A model generated the notes under the pieces. That model made no database searches and had not been told where the DNA came from. It worked only from the letters and a program-made list of their open reading frames with translations. A program made the translations under genes and the position numbers. Shown here piece after piece: positions 1 through 8,754 of a stretch of 64,000 nt of DNA. The stretch comes from Candidatus Cloacimonadota bacterium (lineage in GTDB: Bacteria > Cloacimonadota > Cloacimonadia > Cloacimonadales > WRIO01), in the NCBI GenBank assembly GCA_009777575.1, contig WRLO01000001.1:79493-143492 (forward strand). Reading direction: 5' to 3'. Position 1 is the stretch's first letter. Each line of letters opens with the position of its first letter.

Positions 1-218
1 TTTTCCACTCTTTCAATCTCGATTTCAGGACTTATAGCTTCTGCACCTGGTCTGGTAGATTCAGCACCAATATCTATTATATCCGCACCTTCATTTATCA
101 ATTGCATAGCATGTTGAATTGCTTTTTCTTCATCTAAATATTTTGCACCATCATAAAAGGAGTCAGTGGTGACATTCAAAATCCCCATAATCAAGGGCTT
201 TTTTATTTTATTTGGCAT
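1..218 (-). CDS. folP: Dihydropteroate synthase, N-terminal part (runs off window start)
   Basis: Reverse strand from ATG at 218 reads MPNKIKKPLIMGILNVTTDSFYDGAKYLDEEKAIQHAMQLINEGADIIDIGAESTRPGAEAIS..., classic DHPS motifs. Confidence 0.9.
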   Translation of the reverse strand, partial: MPNKIKKPLIMGILNVTTDSFYDGAKYLDEEKAIQHAMQLINEGADIIDIGAESTRPGAEAISPEIEIERVE

Positions 219-226
219 TTTTCATT

Positions 227-991
227 TTATTCTAAGATAAAATTAAAAGTTATCTGACCTGTATGAACTCTATCCGCTCTATTAAAACTCCATTGACGAA
301 GTGCCTCTATGGATACTCTTTCAAATTCTGGTTCACTGCGTCTAGTTATCCTGATATTTTGGACAGTTCCATTTTCAATAACAGAAAAGGTCATTGTAAC
401 GGAGCCATTTCTTTGCAAATTTTCTGGAAATTCTGGTAAAACTCGTCCTATAACTGTTCTATTTATGACATCGCCTTCAATAAAAAATTGCGAAATATTA
501 CCAGTCTGAAGAATGATTTCATCTGCAAATCCTTCAATGCCTACATTTGCACCTTGTCCGAGTGGATTAGTAACCGCACCGGGTTGAGAATCAAAAACAT
601 TTCTAGTAGGGACAGTAGCTCTCATCAAAGTGTCTTGAAGGGCAGTTCCATGTAGAGTACCTTGCGCAATTCTATCAGCTCTTTGTGGTAAAGAGCCAAT
701 ATCAACAGGGTCTAGATCTGGATGTTCTACAATAGGTAAGTCAATATCAGTAGTGTGTTGAGTAGCTTCAAGATGAGGATTTTCAACAAACTGGCTTTCT
801 GTGGTTGCTGGAGGCCTAGTAGTAGCTATTTGTTCTGTAATGGGAGGAGTAGCAATATCAATAACTATGTATTCGATAAATTCTCTTACAGCAGGAGGTG
901 TATTTGCTTGAAAATGAATAAAATACATCGATATTAAGACTAAAATATGAAAGGCAACAGAAAAAATAATACCTTGATTTCTTTGAGTCAT
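227..991 (-). CDS. TonB-like energy transducer protein
   Basis: N-terminal TM segment (MTQRNQGIIFSVAFHILVLISMYF), Pro/Thr-rich spacer, TonB C-terminal-like domain (NGSVTMTFSVIENGTVQNIRITRRSEPEFERVSIEALRQWSF); start moved to 991. Confidence 0.8.
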   Translation of the reverse strand: MTQRNQGIIFSVAFHILVLISMYFIHFQANTPPAVREFIEYIVIDIATPPITEQIATTRPPATTESQFVENPHLEATQHTTDIDLPIVEHPDLDPVDIGSLPQRADRIAQGTLHGTALQDTLMRATVPTRNVFDSQPGAVTNPLGQGANVGIEGFADEIILQTGNISQFFIEGDVINRTVIGRVLPEFPENLQRNGSVTMTFSVIENGTVQNIRITRRSEPEFERVSIEALRQWSFNRADRVHTGQITFNFILE

Positions 992-995
992 AAAA

Positions 996-1400
996 TCATC
1001 TCCTAATAAGTTGAGCAGCAAGGAAAAACCTTGTGGAACCAGCGCTTTTAGCAGCATCTATAATCTCCACTACATTTTTCAGAGCTATATTCTGGTCAGC
1101 TTGAATAAGCACAACAATTTCAGGATTTTTTTCAATTTCTGATCTCAATTCAGCGATTAAATTTTCTCTTCTGACAGGAATACTATTGATAAATATTTCT
1201 TCTCGTTCGTTGATAGAAAGAGTTAGATTTCTTTGAATGTCGGTGTGAGCATTTTGAGAAGTTGGAATATCAATCTGTAAACCAGTGTAGGTAACAAAAT
1301 TTGAGGAAATCAACAAAAAAATCAACAAAAGAAAAACAACATCAGACATAGAAATCAAAGCAACTGATGTGATAGCTTTGTGTTTTGTAGAGACCTTCAT
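996..1400 (-). CDS. exbD: ExbD/TolR family biopolymer transporter
   Basis: 134 aa, single N-terminal TM, ISMSDVVFLLLIFLLISS motif; adjacent to exbB and tonB. Confidence 0.88.
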   Translation of the reverse strand: MKVSTKHKAITSVALISMSDVVFLLLIFLLISSNFVTYTGLQIDIPTSQNAHTDIQRNLTLSINEREEIFINSIPVRRENLIAELRSEIEKNPEIVVLIQADQNIALKNVVEIIDAAKSAGSTRFFLAAQLIRR

Positions 1401-2020
1401 TTTTGAAATCTCCTCAGGTGTACACTAACTTGTGAAGTTTTTTCACTAATGACAAAGGCAAGGGTTTCAATTTTCGTAATTAAATAGTTGTGGAAAATTA
1501 TACAAATAATTCCCACTACTAGTCCACCTACTGTCGTGATTAGAGCTTCCCATATACCACCAGCCAATATTTGGATATCTACTCCTACTTCTGACTGTTG
1601 CATTTCAAAAAAGACCTTAATCATTCCTGTAACAGTCCCAAGAAAACCAATAAGTGGTGCGACAGCTGCAAATGTAGCAATAGTGCTCAGATTTTTTTCC
1701 AATGTGCTGACAAAGCGATTTGCTGATTGCTCAATAGTTTCCTGTGCAAGATTTATATCTGTATCAGCATAACTCAAACCTTGTTCCATTATTTTGCAAA
1801 CAGAAGATTCAGACAGTTTACAGATATTTGCAGCTTCAGCAGGTTTCTGCTGGTCTATCATCCTCAAAACTTCGATAAAGGTTTTTTCTTCATATTTTGC
1901 TGCTTTTTTAATAATTAAAAACCTCTCGATAAACAAAGCTACGGCTATCACAGATATTATAAACAAGAATATCATTAAAAATCCGCCGCGCATAACAAAT
2001 TCTGCTAGATTCATACACAC
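1397..2020 (-). CDS. exbB: MotA/TolQ/ExbB proton channel family protein
   Basis: 207 aa, three TM segments, conserved IATFAAVAPLIGFLGTVTGMI. Confidence 0.9.
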   Translation of the reverse strand: MCMNLAEFVMRGGFLMIFLFIISVIAVALFIERFLIIKKAAKYEEKTFIEVLRMIDQQKPAEAANICKLSESSVCKIMEQGLSYADTDINLAQETIEQSANRFVSTLEKNLSTIATFAAVAPLIGFLGTVTGMIKVFFEMQQSEVGVDIQILAGGIWEALITTVGGLVVGIICIIFHNYLITKIETLAFVISEKTSQVSVHLRRFQK

Positions 2021-2132
2021 TCCTTAATTTATGTGTTTTATCTATTAAACTATGTTACATTGTATTTGATACATATTTTTTTATTAAGGGTATTTTTTAT
2101 GTTCTCTTCTACAATCACTAGGAAAATCTAAA

Positions 2133-4013
2133 CTAATTAATCAACTCCATATCAGATTTCGGGTGTTTACAAAGAGGGCAAATATAGTCATCAGGAAGTT
2201 CACCATCGTATTCTTGTATGTATCCGCAAATCTTGCAAACATAAGTTTTTTTGCCAGAATTAGATTGAGGAATAACAGGTTTTGGCTTTATATGGTCAAA
2301 ATAATATTGATAAGATAAAGAAGGTTCATTTGACAACACCATAGCTTCTGTAACCTGTGCTACAAAAAGAGTGTGAGTGCCGTAGTCAACAGAGGAGATA
2401 ATTTCAGCTGAGAAAAAAGCATTTGTATCTTTAGTAATGTAGAACAATCCATTTTCACTTTTTTTACAAAATTCTTGAAAATCTATAAATTTATTTACTT
2501 CTCTGCTACTTTGAAAACCAAATCTTTGGAATATCTCAAAACCCGAACTAGTCGAAAGTGCTGAAACATTTAGTTTTTTAGTTTCAGCTACAATATCGTG
2601 AGTATAGTTTGCTTTATTGATAGCAATAGTCAATTGTTTTGGATTGTCCGTTATCTGCATAGCAGTGTTAATAATGCACCCACTATGGTCATCATTTTTA
2701 GCGGCAGTCAAAACAAAAAGTCCATATGTGATTTTGAAAAAAGCATTTGTTTCAATTTTGTCTTCATTTTGAGTAATATTTCTGTCTTTTAAAGTATTAT
2801 CAATGTTGTTTGTAGACAAGGATTCAACAATAGCTTGAGCTAAATCATCAATTTCGATTAGATTGTTTTGTTTCATGCTTGATTTTAAGGAGACAGATTT
2901 TTCGATAAAAGTCATGTTTTTAAGTGGCGCAAGCAGTTCGTTCATTAATTTTTTCGATAAAGAAGCCCATGAGCCATTTTCTATAAATGCAATGGTTCTG
3001 TTTTGAAGATTGTGAGCCGCTATATCATGCAAGAGAGCTTCCATACTGACAAAAATCCCCGCATTGTAGGTTGTGCTAGCAAAAACTAAATGACTAAACC
3101 TAAAAGCTTCTGAAACCACATAAGAATGGTGAGTTACAGAAACATCATACATAGCGATTTTTTTAATACCTGCCTCTGCAAGCTTTGTAGCGAGTATATT
3201 CACAGCATTTTCAGTATTTCCATAAACAGAAGAATAAGCAATCAAAACACCATATTCTTCTGGTAGATAAGAACTCCACTTTTGATATTTTTCAAAAAAC
3301 CAAGCAATGTTTTTTCTCCAGATAGGACCATGAAGAGGTAATATCATCGATATATCAAGAGTTGAGGCTTTTTTTAAAATAGCTTGAACCTGCTGCCCAT
3401 ATTTACCAACGATATTGGTGTAATACCTTCTGGCTTCTTCCAAGAAATCATATTCAAAATCGACTTCATCGGCAAATATATTTCCATTCAGTGTTCCAAA
3501 AGTTCCGAAAGCATCAGCAGAATAAAGGTATTTATCTGTAACATCATATGTGACCATGACTTCAGGCCAATGAACCATAGCTGCGGTTACAAAGACAAAT
3601 TTATGTCTACCAGTATTAAATTCGTCTCCTTCTTTAACCAATATTTCTCTCTGATCAAGGTTGAAATCAAAATATTGCTTTAGCATAGTAAAAGTTTTCT
3701 TATTTCCTATGATTTTTACTTCAGGGTAACGGAAAACAAGCTCGCCAAGCGTTGCACAATGGTCAGGTTCAACATGGTTAATGACGACAAAGTCGAGCTT
3801 CCTATCTTTTAATAAATAGCTCAAATTTTCAAAAAATACTCCACTAACTGATTTATCAACACAGTCGAGTAGAATAGTCTTTTCGTCTAAAATCAAATAA
3901 GAATTATAAGAAACGCCCTTGGGCAGAGGATAAGCACTTTCAAATAAAGCCAATCGTTTGTCATTTGCACCTATCCAAAAAACATCGTTATTAATTCTTC
4001 GAGTATTATGCAT
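2133..4013 (-). CDS. Multidomain flavodiiron protein: MBL-type diiron domain, flavodoxin domain, flavin reductase-like domain, short rubredoxin
   Basis: NHVEPDHC (HxExDH), flavodoxin YSSVYGNTENAV, flavin reductase-like FKITYGLFVLTAAKNDDHSGCIINTAMQIT, C-terminal YVCKICGY...YICPLCKHPKSD. Confidence 0.9.
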   Translation of the reverse strand: MHNTRRINNDVFWIGANDKRLALFESAYPLPKGVSYNSYLILDEKTILLDCVDKSVSGVFFENLSYLLKDRKLDFVVINHVEPDHCATLGELVFRYPEVKIIGNKKTFTMLKQYFDFNLDQREILVKEGDEFNTGRHKFVFVTAAMVHWPEVMVTYDVTDKYLYSADAFGTFGTLNGNIFADEVDFEYDFLEEARRYYTNIVGKYGQQVQAILKKASTLDISMILPLHGPIWRKNIAWFFEKYQKWSSYLPEEYGVLIAYSSVYGNTENAVNILATKLAEAGIKKIAMYDVSVTHHSYVVSEAFRFSHLVFASTTYNAGIFVSMEALLHDIAAHNLQNRTIAFIENGSWASLSKKLMNELLAPLKNMTFIEKSVSLKSSMKQNNLIEIDDLAQAIVESLSTNNIDNTLKDRNITQNEDKIETNAFFKITYGLFVLTAAKNDDHSGCIINTAMQITDNPKQLTIAINKANYTHDIVAETKKLNVSALSTSSGFEIFQRFGFQSSREVNKFIDFQEFCKKSENGLFYITKDTNAFFSAEIISSVDYGTHTLFVAQVTEAMVLSNEPSLSYQYYFDHIKPKPVIPQSNSGKKTYVCKICGYIQEYDGELPDDYICPLCKHPKSDMELIN

Positions 4014-4536
4014 AAAATAGCCTCCTTTAAAATAAGAGAAAAAGTTCGATTTATTTAATAATTGTCAAAAAAATTAAGTATGTGTATCTGTCAAATGTTT
4101 TTTAAAATACCTATATTCTATTAATTGTTTTGCTTGACAAAATAGCTTTGTACAAAATAAATGAAGTATTGGCTGATAAATTTGGCATTACCAACGATGA
4201 AGTTAAGAAATTGCTTCTTTATTTTGATTCATGTTTACCTTTTGAAGATGTGAAAAACAAATCACCTAATAATAAATTTTCTTTGTTTTTTGAAAAATAT
4301 TGTGTAAAATATAGTTTTTTGCTACAAATTTCGATAATGTTCGTTTGTATGCCATGATTTTTATGAAATTAATGTTATTTTAAGAATTTTACAAAAAAGT
4401 CTTTCGGGAGAGGGGTTATTTATGGGGGTGCAGGGAGGGAAATAGCCTTTCAACTGATGTAAATAGTATATAAGCACTTCCATCAGCTCTTTTGATATAA
4501 TATTATTTTAAATTATCTATTTAATGTTGATAGAAC

Positions 4537-4566
4537 ATATAAAAAGGAGAGCCTTGCGACCCTCCT
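4537..4566 (-). terminator. Putative terminator downstream of the 4596-5225 gene
   Basis: On minus strand AAAGGAG...CTCCTTTTT stem with U-rich tail. Confidence 0.5.
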
Positions 4567-4595
4567 TTATCTTGATTTTTAGGTTCTTCAATTTC

Positions 4596-5225
4596 TTAGA
4601 AGATATAACCTACTGAGAATAAGACTGCTCTGGTTTTGGCACTCCAAGTTTCACCACCATATTTATCTTCAAAGAATTTAGACAAACCAAGGTCAAAACC
4701 TACTCCTATATAAAATTTGTCTTGGAATACTAAATCGGCTCCTAGTAGAAGCCCAAAATCGAGAGTGTTTAGCTCGTCTTTAATATCCTCGTCCCATGAA
4801 TCATTGCTATAGTTATCTCTAAAATACCCACTAGAATTAGCAGATAACATAAAAGCTGCATAGGCACCAAAATATGGATAAATAGGTAAATCACCTATAT
4901 CCAATTTTGCTTTGGCAAAAAAGTCAATGTAGTTGATAGATACATCTTCTTCAAAAGAGTAGCTATACCCATATTCCGATTCACTCTCAGAGAAGGTAAA
5001 CCCCTTCATATTGAACCTAATCCCAGTCTCAAAGATAGCGTTCTCGATTACCCCAAAATGTTCCATAGAAACACCACCATGGAAACCTATTTTGCTATCT
5101 GCATCAGAAAAGTCATCTGATGCCCACGACATTGTAGCTCCACCAAAGACTACAAAGCCTGATTCATAAGCGGATAGGGACACGCCTATCACGCATACAA
5201 GAATTAACAATGCAATTTTTTTCAT
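4596..5225 (-). CDS. Outer membrane beta-barrel (porin-like) protein
   Basis: Signal peptide MKKIALLILVCVIGVSLSA, alternating beta-strand pattern ending in GYIF; SD GGAGG 8 nt before the 5225 ATG. Confidence 0.7.
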   Translation of the reverse strand: MKKIALLILVCVIGVSLSAYESGFVVFGGATMSWASDDFSDADSKIGFHGGVSMEHFGVIENAIFETGIRFNMKGFTFSESESEYGYSYSFEEDVSINYIDFFAKAKLDIGDLPIYPYFGAYAAFMLSANSSGYFRDNYSNDSWDEDIKDELNTLDFGLLLGADLVFQDKFYIGVGFDLGLSKFFEDKYGGETWSAKTRAVLFSVGYIF

Positions 5226-5299
5226 TGTCATATCCTCCATTTGTTTTTTTTTATTTAACTCTATTGAGTTTTTTTTTATTCTTTATTCCATATTCCCTA

Positions 5300-5840
5300 C
5301 GGGAAAGCTTCCTCGCTACGCTCGGAATGACAATGGTATGTAAATCTAATTTCTACCAAACCACAATTCCTACGGAATTTTTTTCTATTCACAAGATGCA
5401 AGCTCTTCACCCTATATATGGACACGAGATTGCTTCGTGAGAAATTCAAGTAAGGCACCTCGCAAGGACGGGAAAGTGACACTGAGATTGCTTCGGGGGG
5501 AGATTCAAGTGAGAGACCTCGCAACGACGGGCTGTGAATCCTCGCAAGGACGGGAAAGTGACACGGAGATTGCTTCGGGGGGAGATTCAAGTGAGGGACC
5601 TCGCAACGACGGGAAGGGAAACCTCGCAAGGACGGGAAAGTAACACGGAGATTGCTTCGGGGGTAGATTCAAGTGAGGGACCTCGCAACGACGGGCTGTG
5701 AATCCTCGCAAGGACGGGAAAGTGACACGGAGATTGCTTCGGGGGGAGATTCAAGTGAGGGACCTCGCAACGACGGGCTGGAAAACCTCGCAAGGACGGG
5801 AAAGGAGATTCCTCACTGCGTCGGAATGACAAGGAGTAGC
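5300..5840. repeat. Composite intergenic repeat block; core of 82-bp direct repeats
   Basis: GAGATTGCTTCG occurs at 5426, 5484, 5566, 5648 and 5730 (last four spaced exactly 82 bp), with internal CCTCGCAACGACGGG / CCTCGCAAGGACGGG half-units; flanked by related CTCGCTACGCTCGGAATGACAA (about 5310) and CTCACTGCGTCGGAATGACAA (about 5812). Confidence 0.9.
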
Positions 5841-5948
5841 TCAGGACGACAAGCATTCTTTTAGAATCTCTCTGTGCTCTCTGTGCCTTCTCTCTAAAAT
5901 CTCTGTGTTAAAAACATCCTCAAAAACCTCTGTGTTAAAAAATCACCC

Positions 5949-6419
5949 TCAAAAAGCCTCTGCTCCCGCACCCACAACCTGAGCAGTTTGAGTTTCGAGA
6001 ACTCTTAATCTCAATCTTCTCAACTCATTATCTCCATCTATAGTGCTCATGATGATATAATCTGCACCTGAGAGTCTACCGAGGGCTATAGCGTCATCGT
6101 CATTGACCTCAAAACCATGTTTTATTTGGAGGTCTTCTCTGATTCTGGCTAACTCAGATCTATCGATGATAATGTATTCCATATCGAGTAATAAGACTTC
6201 CAGCTGTCCTGTGATAAAATCTCTTTGTGAATTATCAGCGACAGACACATTTACTATAGCTATTTTTGAATCTGTTGGAACTCTTCTCATAGCATGTTGA
6301 GCAGCTTTTTCCAAAGCACCGGGTAAACCGTGATTTTGAGCTGATTGTTGTTCTAAATCTATTGCATACAGGGCTAAACCCAGAATGCTTACAAAAAATA
6401 ACAATACGATTTTTTTCAT
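5949..6419 (-). CDS. CsgG/LpoB-like secreted protein
   Basis: Signal peptide MKKIVLLFFVSILGLALYA; IAIVNVSVADNSQRDFITGQLEVLLLDMEYIIIDRSELARIREDLQ...SGADYIIMSTI pattern; paralog of next gene. Confidence 0.6.
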   Translation of the reverse strand: MKKIVLLFFVSILGLALYAIDLEQQSAQNHGLPGALEKAAQHAMRRVPTDSKIAIVNVSVADNSQRDFITGQLEVLLLDMEYIIIDRSELARIREDLQIKHGFEVNDDDAIALGRLSGADYIIMSTIDGDNELRRLRLRVLETQTAQVVGAGAEAF

Positions 6420-6465
6420 CGTCAAACACTCCATTTTTTTTATTTAACTTTCTGTGTTAAAAACA

Positions 6466-7038
6466 TCAAAACGGCTCCGCAGCGACGCCCACCACTTGTG
6501 CTGTTTGAGTTGCGAGAACTCTGAGTCTCAATCTTCTCAAATCTCTTTCGCCATCGATTCTACTAGTGATGATATAATCAGCACCAGAGAGCCTACCGAG
6601 AGCGACAGCATCATCGTCATCTACCTCACCACTGTATTGTAAGTTAAGCTCTTCGCGTATCCTATCGAGTTCGGATCTATCGATGATAATATAATCCATG
6701 TCAAATAGGATGATTTCGAGTTCTCCAGCGATAAAATCTCTTTGCGACCTATCATCAACAGACACATTAACTATAGCGATTCTCGAATCTGGAGGAACTC
6801 TTCTCATAGCACTCTGAGTAACTCTTTCGAGAGCACCTGGAATACCGGGACTTTGCGGTGAGGACAAGCCGGGTATTCTTCTATTTGTTTGCTGTCCTGT
6901 AGGTTGTTGAGTTGGTGCAGGCGCTGGATTAGTTTGCGGTGGTGGTTGATTTTCATCTTGTCCACGCCGAGATCTTTGAGCAGACAAGCTCATAAAGATA
7001 CATAAACACATAATGAACAAAATAATTTTTCTTTTCAT
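6466..7038 (-). CDS. CsgG/LpoB-like secreted protein with Pro/Gln-rich linker (tandem paralog)
   Basis: Signal peptide plus Q/P/T linker; IAIVNVSVDDRSQRDFIAGELEIILFDMDYIIIDRSELDRIREEL closely matches the neighbouring protein. Confidence 0.6.
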   Translation of the reverse strand: MKRKIILFIMCLCIFMSLSAQRSRRGQDENQPPPQTNPAPAPTQQPTGQQTNRRIPGLSSPQSPGIPGALERVTQSAMRRVPPDSRIAIVNVSVDDRSQRDFIAGELEIILFDMDYIIIDRSELDRIREELNLQYSGEVDDDDAVALGRLSGADYIITSRIDGERDLRRLRLRVLATQTAQVVGVAAEPF

Positions 7039-7086
7039 ATTTTTATCTCCGATATATTAATTTGTAATTTTTGGGTGATGAAACCA

Positions 7087-7202
7087 ATTCGTAGAGGTGT
7101 TTTGAGGAGGGGTTCAAGGAATAAAAATGAATATAAAAAAGCCTTTAAGTTATTTTCTCTTTGAATGAATTTTTGAGGTTGAAATAATCCACCCCTACGA
7201 AT
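7087..7202. repeat. Short intergenic element with imperfect terminal inverted repeats
   Basis: ATTCGTAGAGGTG (7087-7099) versus CACCCCTACGAAT (7190-7202), 12/13 matched after reverse complement. Confidence 0.55.
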
Positions 7203-7263
7203 TTTTGTCTCTTTGCAGTTACTTGAAACGAGTTTAGCTTTCAAGATAATATATTTTTGCAAT

Positions 7264-7316
7264 AAAAAAAATCTCTCACTTAGCAAAAAGTATTTTGCTA
7301 AATGAAAGATTTTTTT
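7264..7316. terminator. Long bidirectional terminator-like hairpin
   Basis: AAAAAAATCTcTCAcTTAGCAAAAagTaTTTTGCTAAaTGAaAGATTTTTTT near-perfect inverted repeat with A/T tails. Confidence 0.65.
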
Positions 7317-7634
7317 ATGGTAGTATTTTATCTGGGGATTGTTTAGGTGGCGGAAACTATGCGGGGGGGGGGGGTAAATTCAGCGTTTAAGGGGGCATAC
7401 ATAGTGCTTAATGAGCTTAAAACAGAAAAATAGTATTGAAAAGACCTTTTTTGCAAAGCATCGTCAGATTGAGTGTATGACGCCTTCTCGTTGATTTTTA
7501 GATTCTGTATTTCAAATACATTGAGCATATTCAAACTCCTCCACATAGAGTAAAATTTCTTAATGTTGCGACAAATATTTTAAGGGGGTTAATTTGTCAA
7601 ACATTTTTTGAAAATTAAATATTGAGATTTATTT

Positions 7635-8387
7635 TTAATATATTTTCAGATGATTGTCTATTATTTCAATACTTTCACCTTTTGTTTTTAGAATGCCTAT
7701 TCCATGATTGATGGCATCGTCTTCGACTCCATCTTCAAAAGATAGACCTCCAAGTCCTAATAAAAATTTGTGATTTGCATATTCTGGAAATAGTTGTTTA
7801 AAAATATTTATTTTTCTATTGATTAAATCTTCTGCATGTCCTGTGCGTGCTCTGAACTTTATTTCTATCAAGGCTATAGTGTCTCCATTATGCATGACAA
7901 CATCATATTCGCCTCTTATTTTTGTGCCATCTGGTAGTTTCCTGGATCTTGTAACGGACTTATCTATTTGATCAAAATCAACGCCACCAAAACTCATTGA
8001 ATTAAGTAATGAGCTGTAAAAATATGCCTCTGAAAGCATTCCATTACTTTCACTTATACCACTAGTTTCAGCTCTTAATTCGGTTATTCCTTTAGATGTT
8101 TTTTCAACCTGTGCTGTCATACTAGCCATTAGAGCATCCAAATTTTTCATTCTTTCATCTGCTTCTTTTTTTACTTTTTCATTCTCTTTTTTCCTTTTTT
8201 CATCTTCTTTTTTCCTTTTTTCATCTTCTTTTTTCCTTTTTTCATCTTCTTTTTTTCTTTCTTGAGCCTCTTTTTTTCTTTCGATTTCTCTTTCTTGAGC
8301 CTCTTTTTCTCTATCTCTTATGATTCTGTCCAATGTTGCATTAATTTCGGCTATTGATATTGCATGCTGATCCATTAATTTCTCCAA
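7635..8387 (-). CDS. Charged coiled-coil protein with C-terminal PD-(D/E)XK-like nuclease-fold domain
   Basis: KKEDEKRKKEDEKRKKEDEKRKKENE 7-aa repeats (21-bp DNA period) followed by GEYDVVMHNGDTIALIEIKFRARTG, resembling the D...xExK core. Confidence 0.65.
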   Translation of the reverse strand: MEKLMDQHAISIAEINATLDRIIRDREKEAQEREIERKKEAQERKKEDEKRKKEDEKRKKEDEKRKKENEKVKKEADERMKNLDALMASMTAQVEKTSKGITELRAETSGISESNGMLSEAYFYSSLLNSMSFGGVDFDQIDKSVTRSRKLPDGTKIRGEYDVVMHNGDTIALIEIKFRARTGHAEDLINRKINIFKQLFPEYANHKFLLGLGGLSFEDGVEDDAINHGIGILKTKGESIEIIDNHLKIY

Positions 8388-8466
8388 ACTATGTTTTTTT
8401 ACAATAAAATAAAAATCGCATTTTTTGTCAAGAGAATATTGGAAATGTTAATCAAATTGACAGTAT

Positions 8467-8685
8467 TATAGCATTTCCCTAATTGATTGATAGTTTTTCA
8501 CTCAATCAAGCCAATCGGAGATTGGTTATACGGGTGTGGAAATCGGAGATTTCTGCTACGGAATAGGAGGTAATCAATTGTGGAAATCGGAGATTTCTGC
8601 TACGGAATAGGAGGTAATCAATTGTGGAAATCGGAGATTTCTGCTACGGAATAGGAGGTAATCAATTTTAAAGGGAAATGCTATA
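8467..8685. mobile_element. MITE-like element with 14-bp perfect terminal inverted repeats and three 44-bp direct repeats
   Basis: TATAGCATTTCCCT (8467-8480) and AGGGAAATGCTATA (8672-8685); 44-bp units starting GGAAATCGGAGATTTCTGCTACGG at 8538, 8582 and 8626. Confidence 0.65.
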
Positions 8686-8700
8686 TTTTAAATCCGCAAA

Positions 8701-8731
8701 CAAAAAAGGGGGGCTAAAAAGCCCCCTTTTA
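8701..8731. terminator. Bidirectional rho-independent terminator
   Basis: AAAAAAGGGGGGCTaaaaaGCCCCCTTTT. Confidence 0.85.
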
Positions 8732-8754
8732 TTTGTTTTTCTCAAAAACCCACA

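Noticed and set aside
4130-4357. 75-aa ORF with LYKINEVLADKFGITNDEV
   Set aside because: Weakly reminiscent of carrier-protein helices but no conserved Ser motif and no SD; not supported as a gene.
5300-5840. Possible CRISPR array
   Set aside because: Repeats are contiguous 82-bp units with near-identical content, no unique spacers, no cas genes.
5297-5864. Several ORFs (60-110 aa) with RGFPARRCEVPHLNLPPKQSPC-like repeats
   Set aside because: They are translations of the 82-bp repeat array in multiple frames on both strands; no RBS or family support.
7035-7286. 83-aa minus-strand ORF
   Set aside because: Covers an inverted-repeat element and a terminator hairpin; no protein family and poor start context.
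8538-8669. Possible CRISPR-like short repeats
   Set aside because: The three 44-bp units are tandem without spacers and sit inside a TIR-bounded element.
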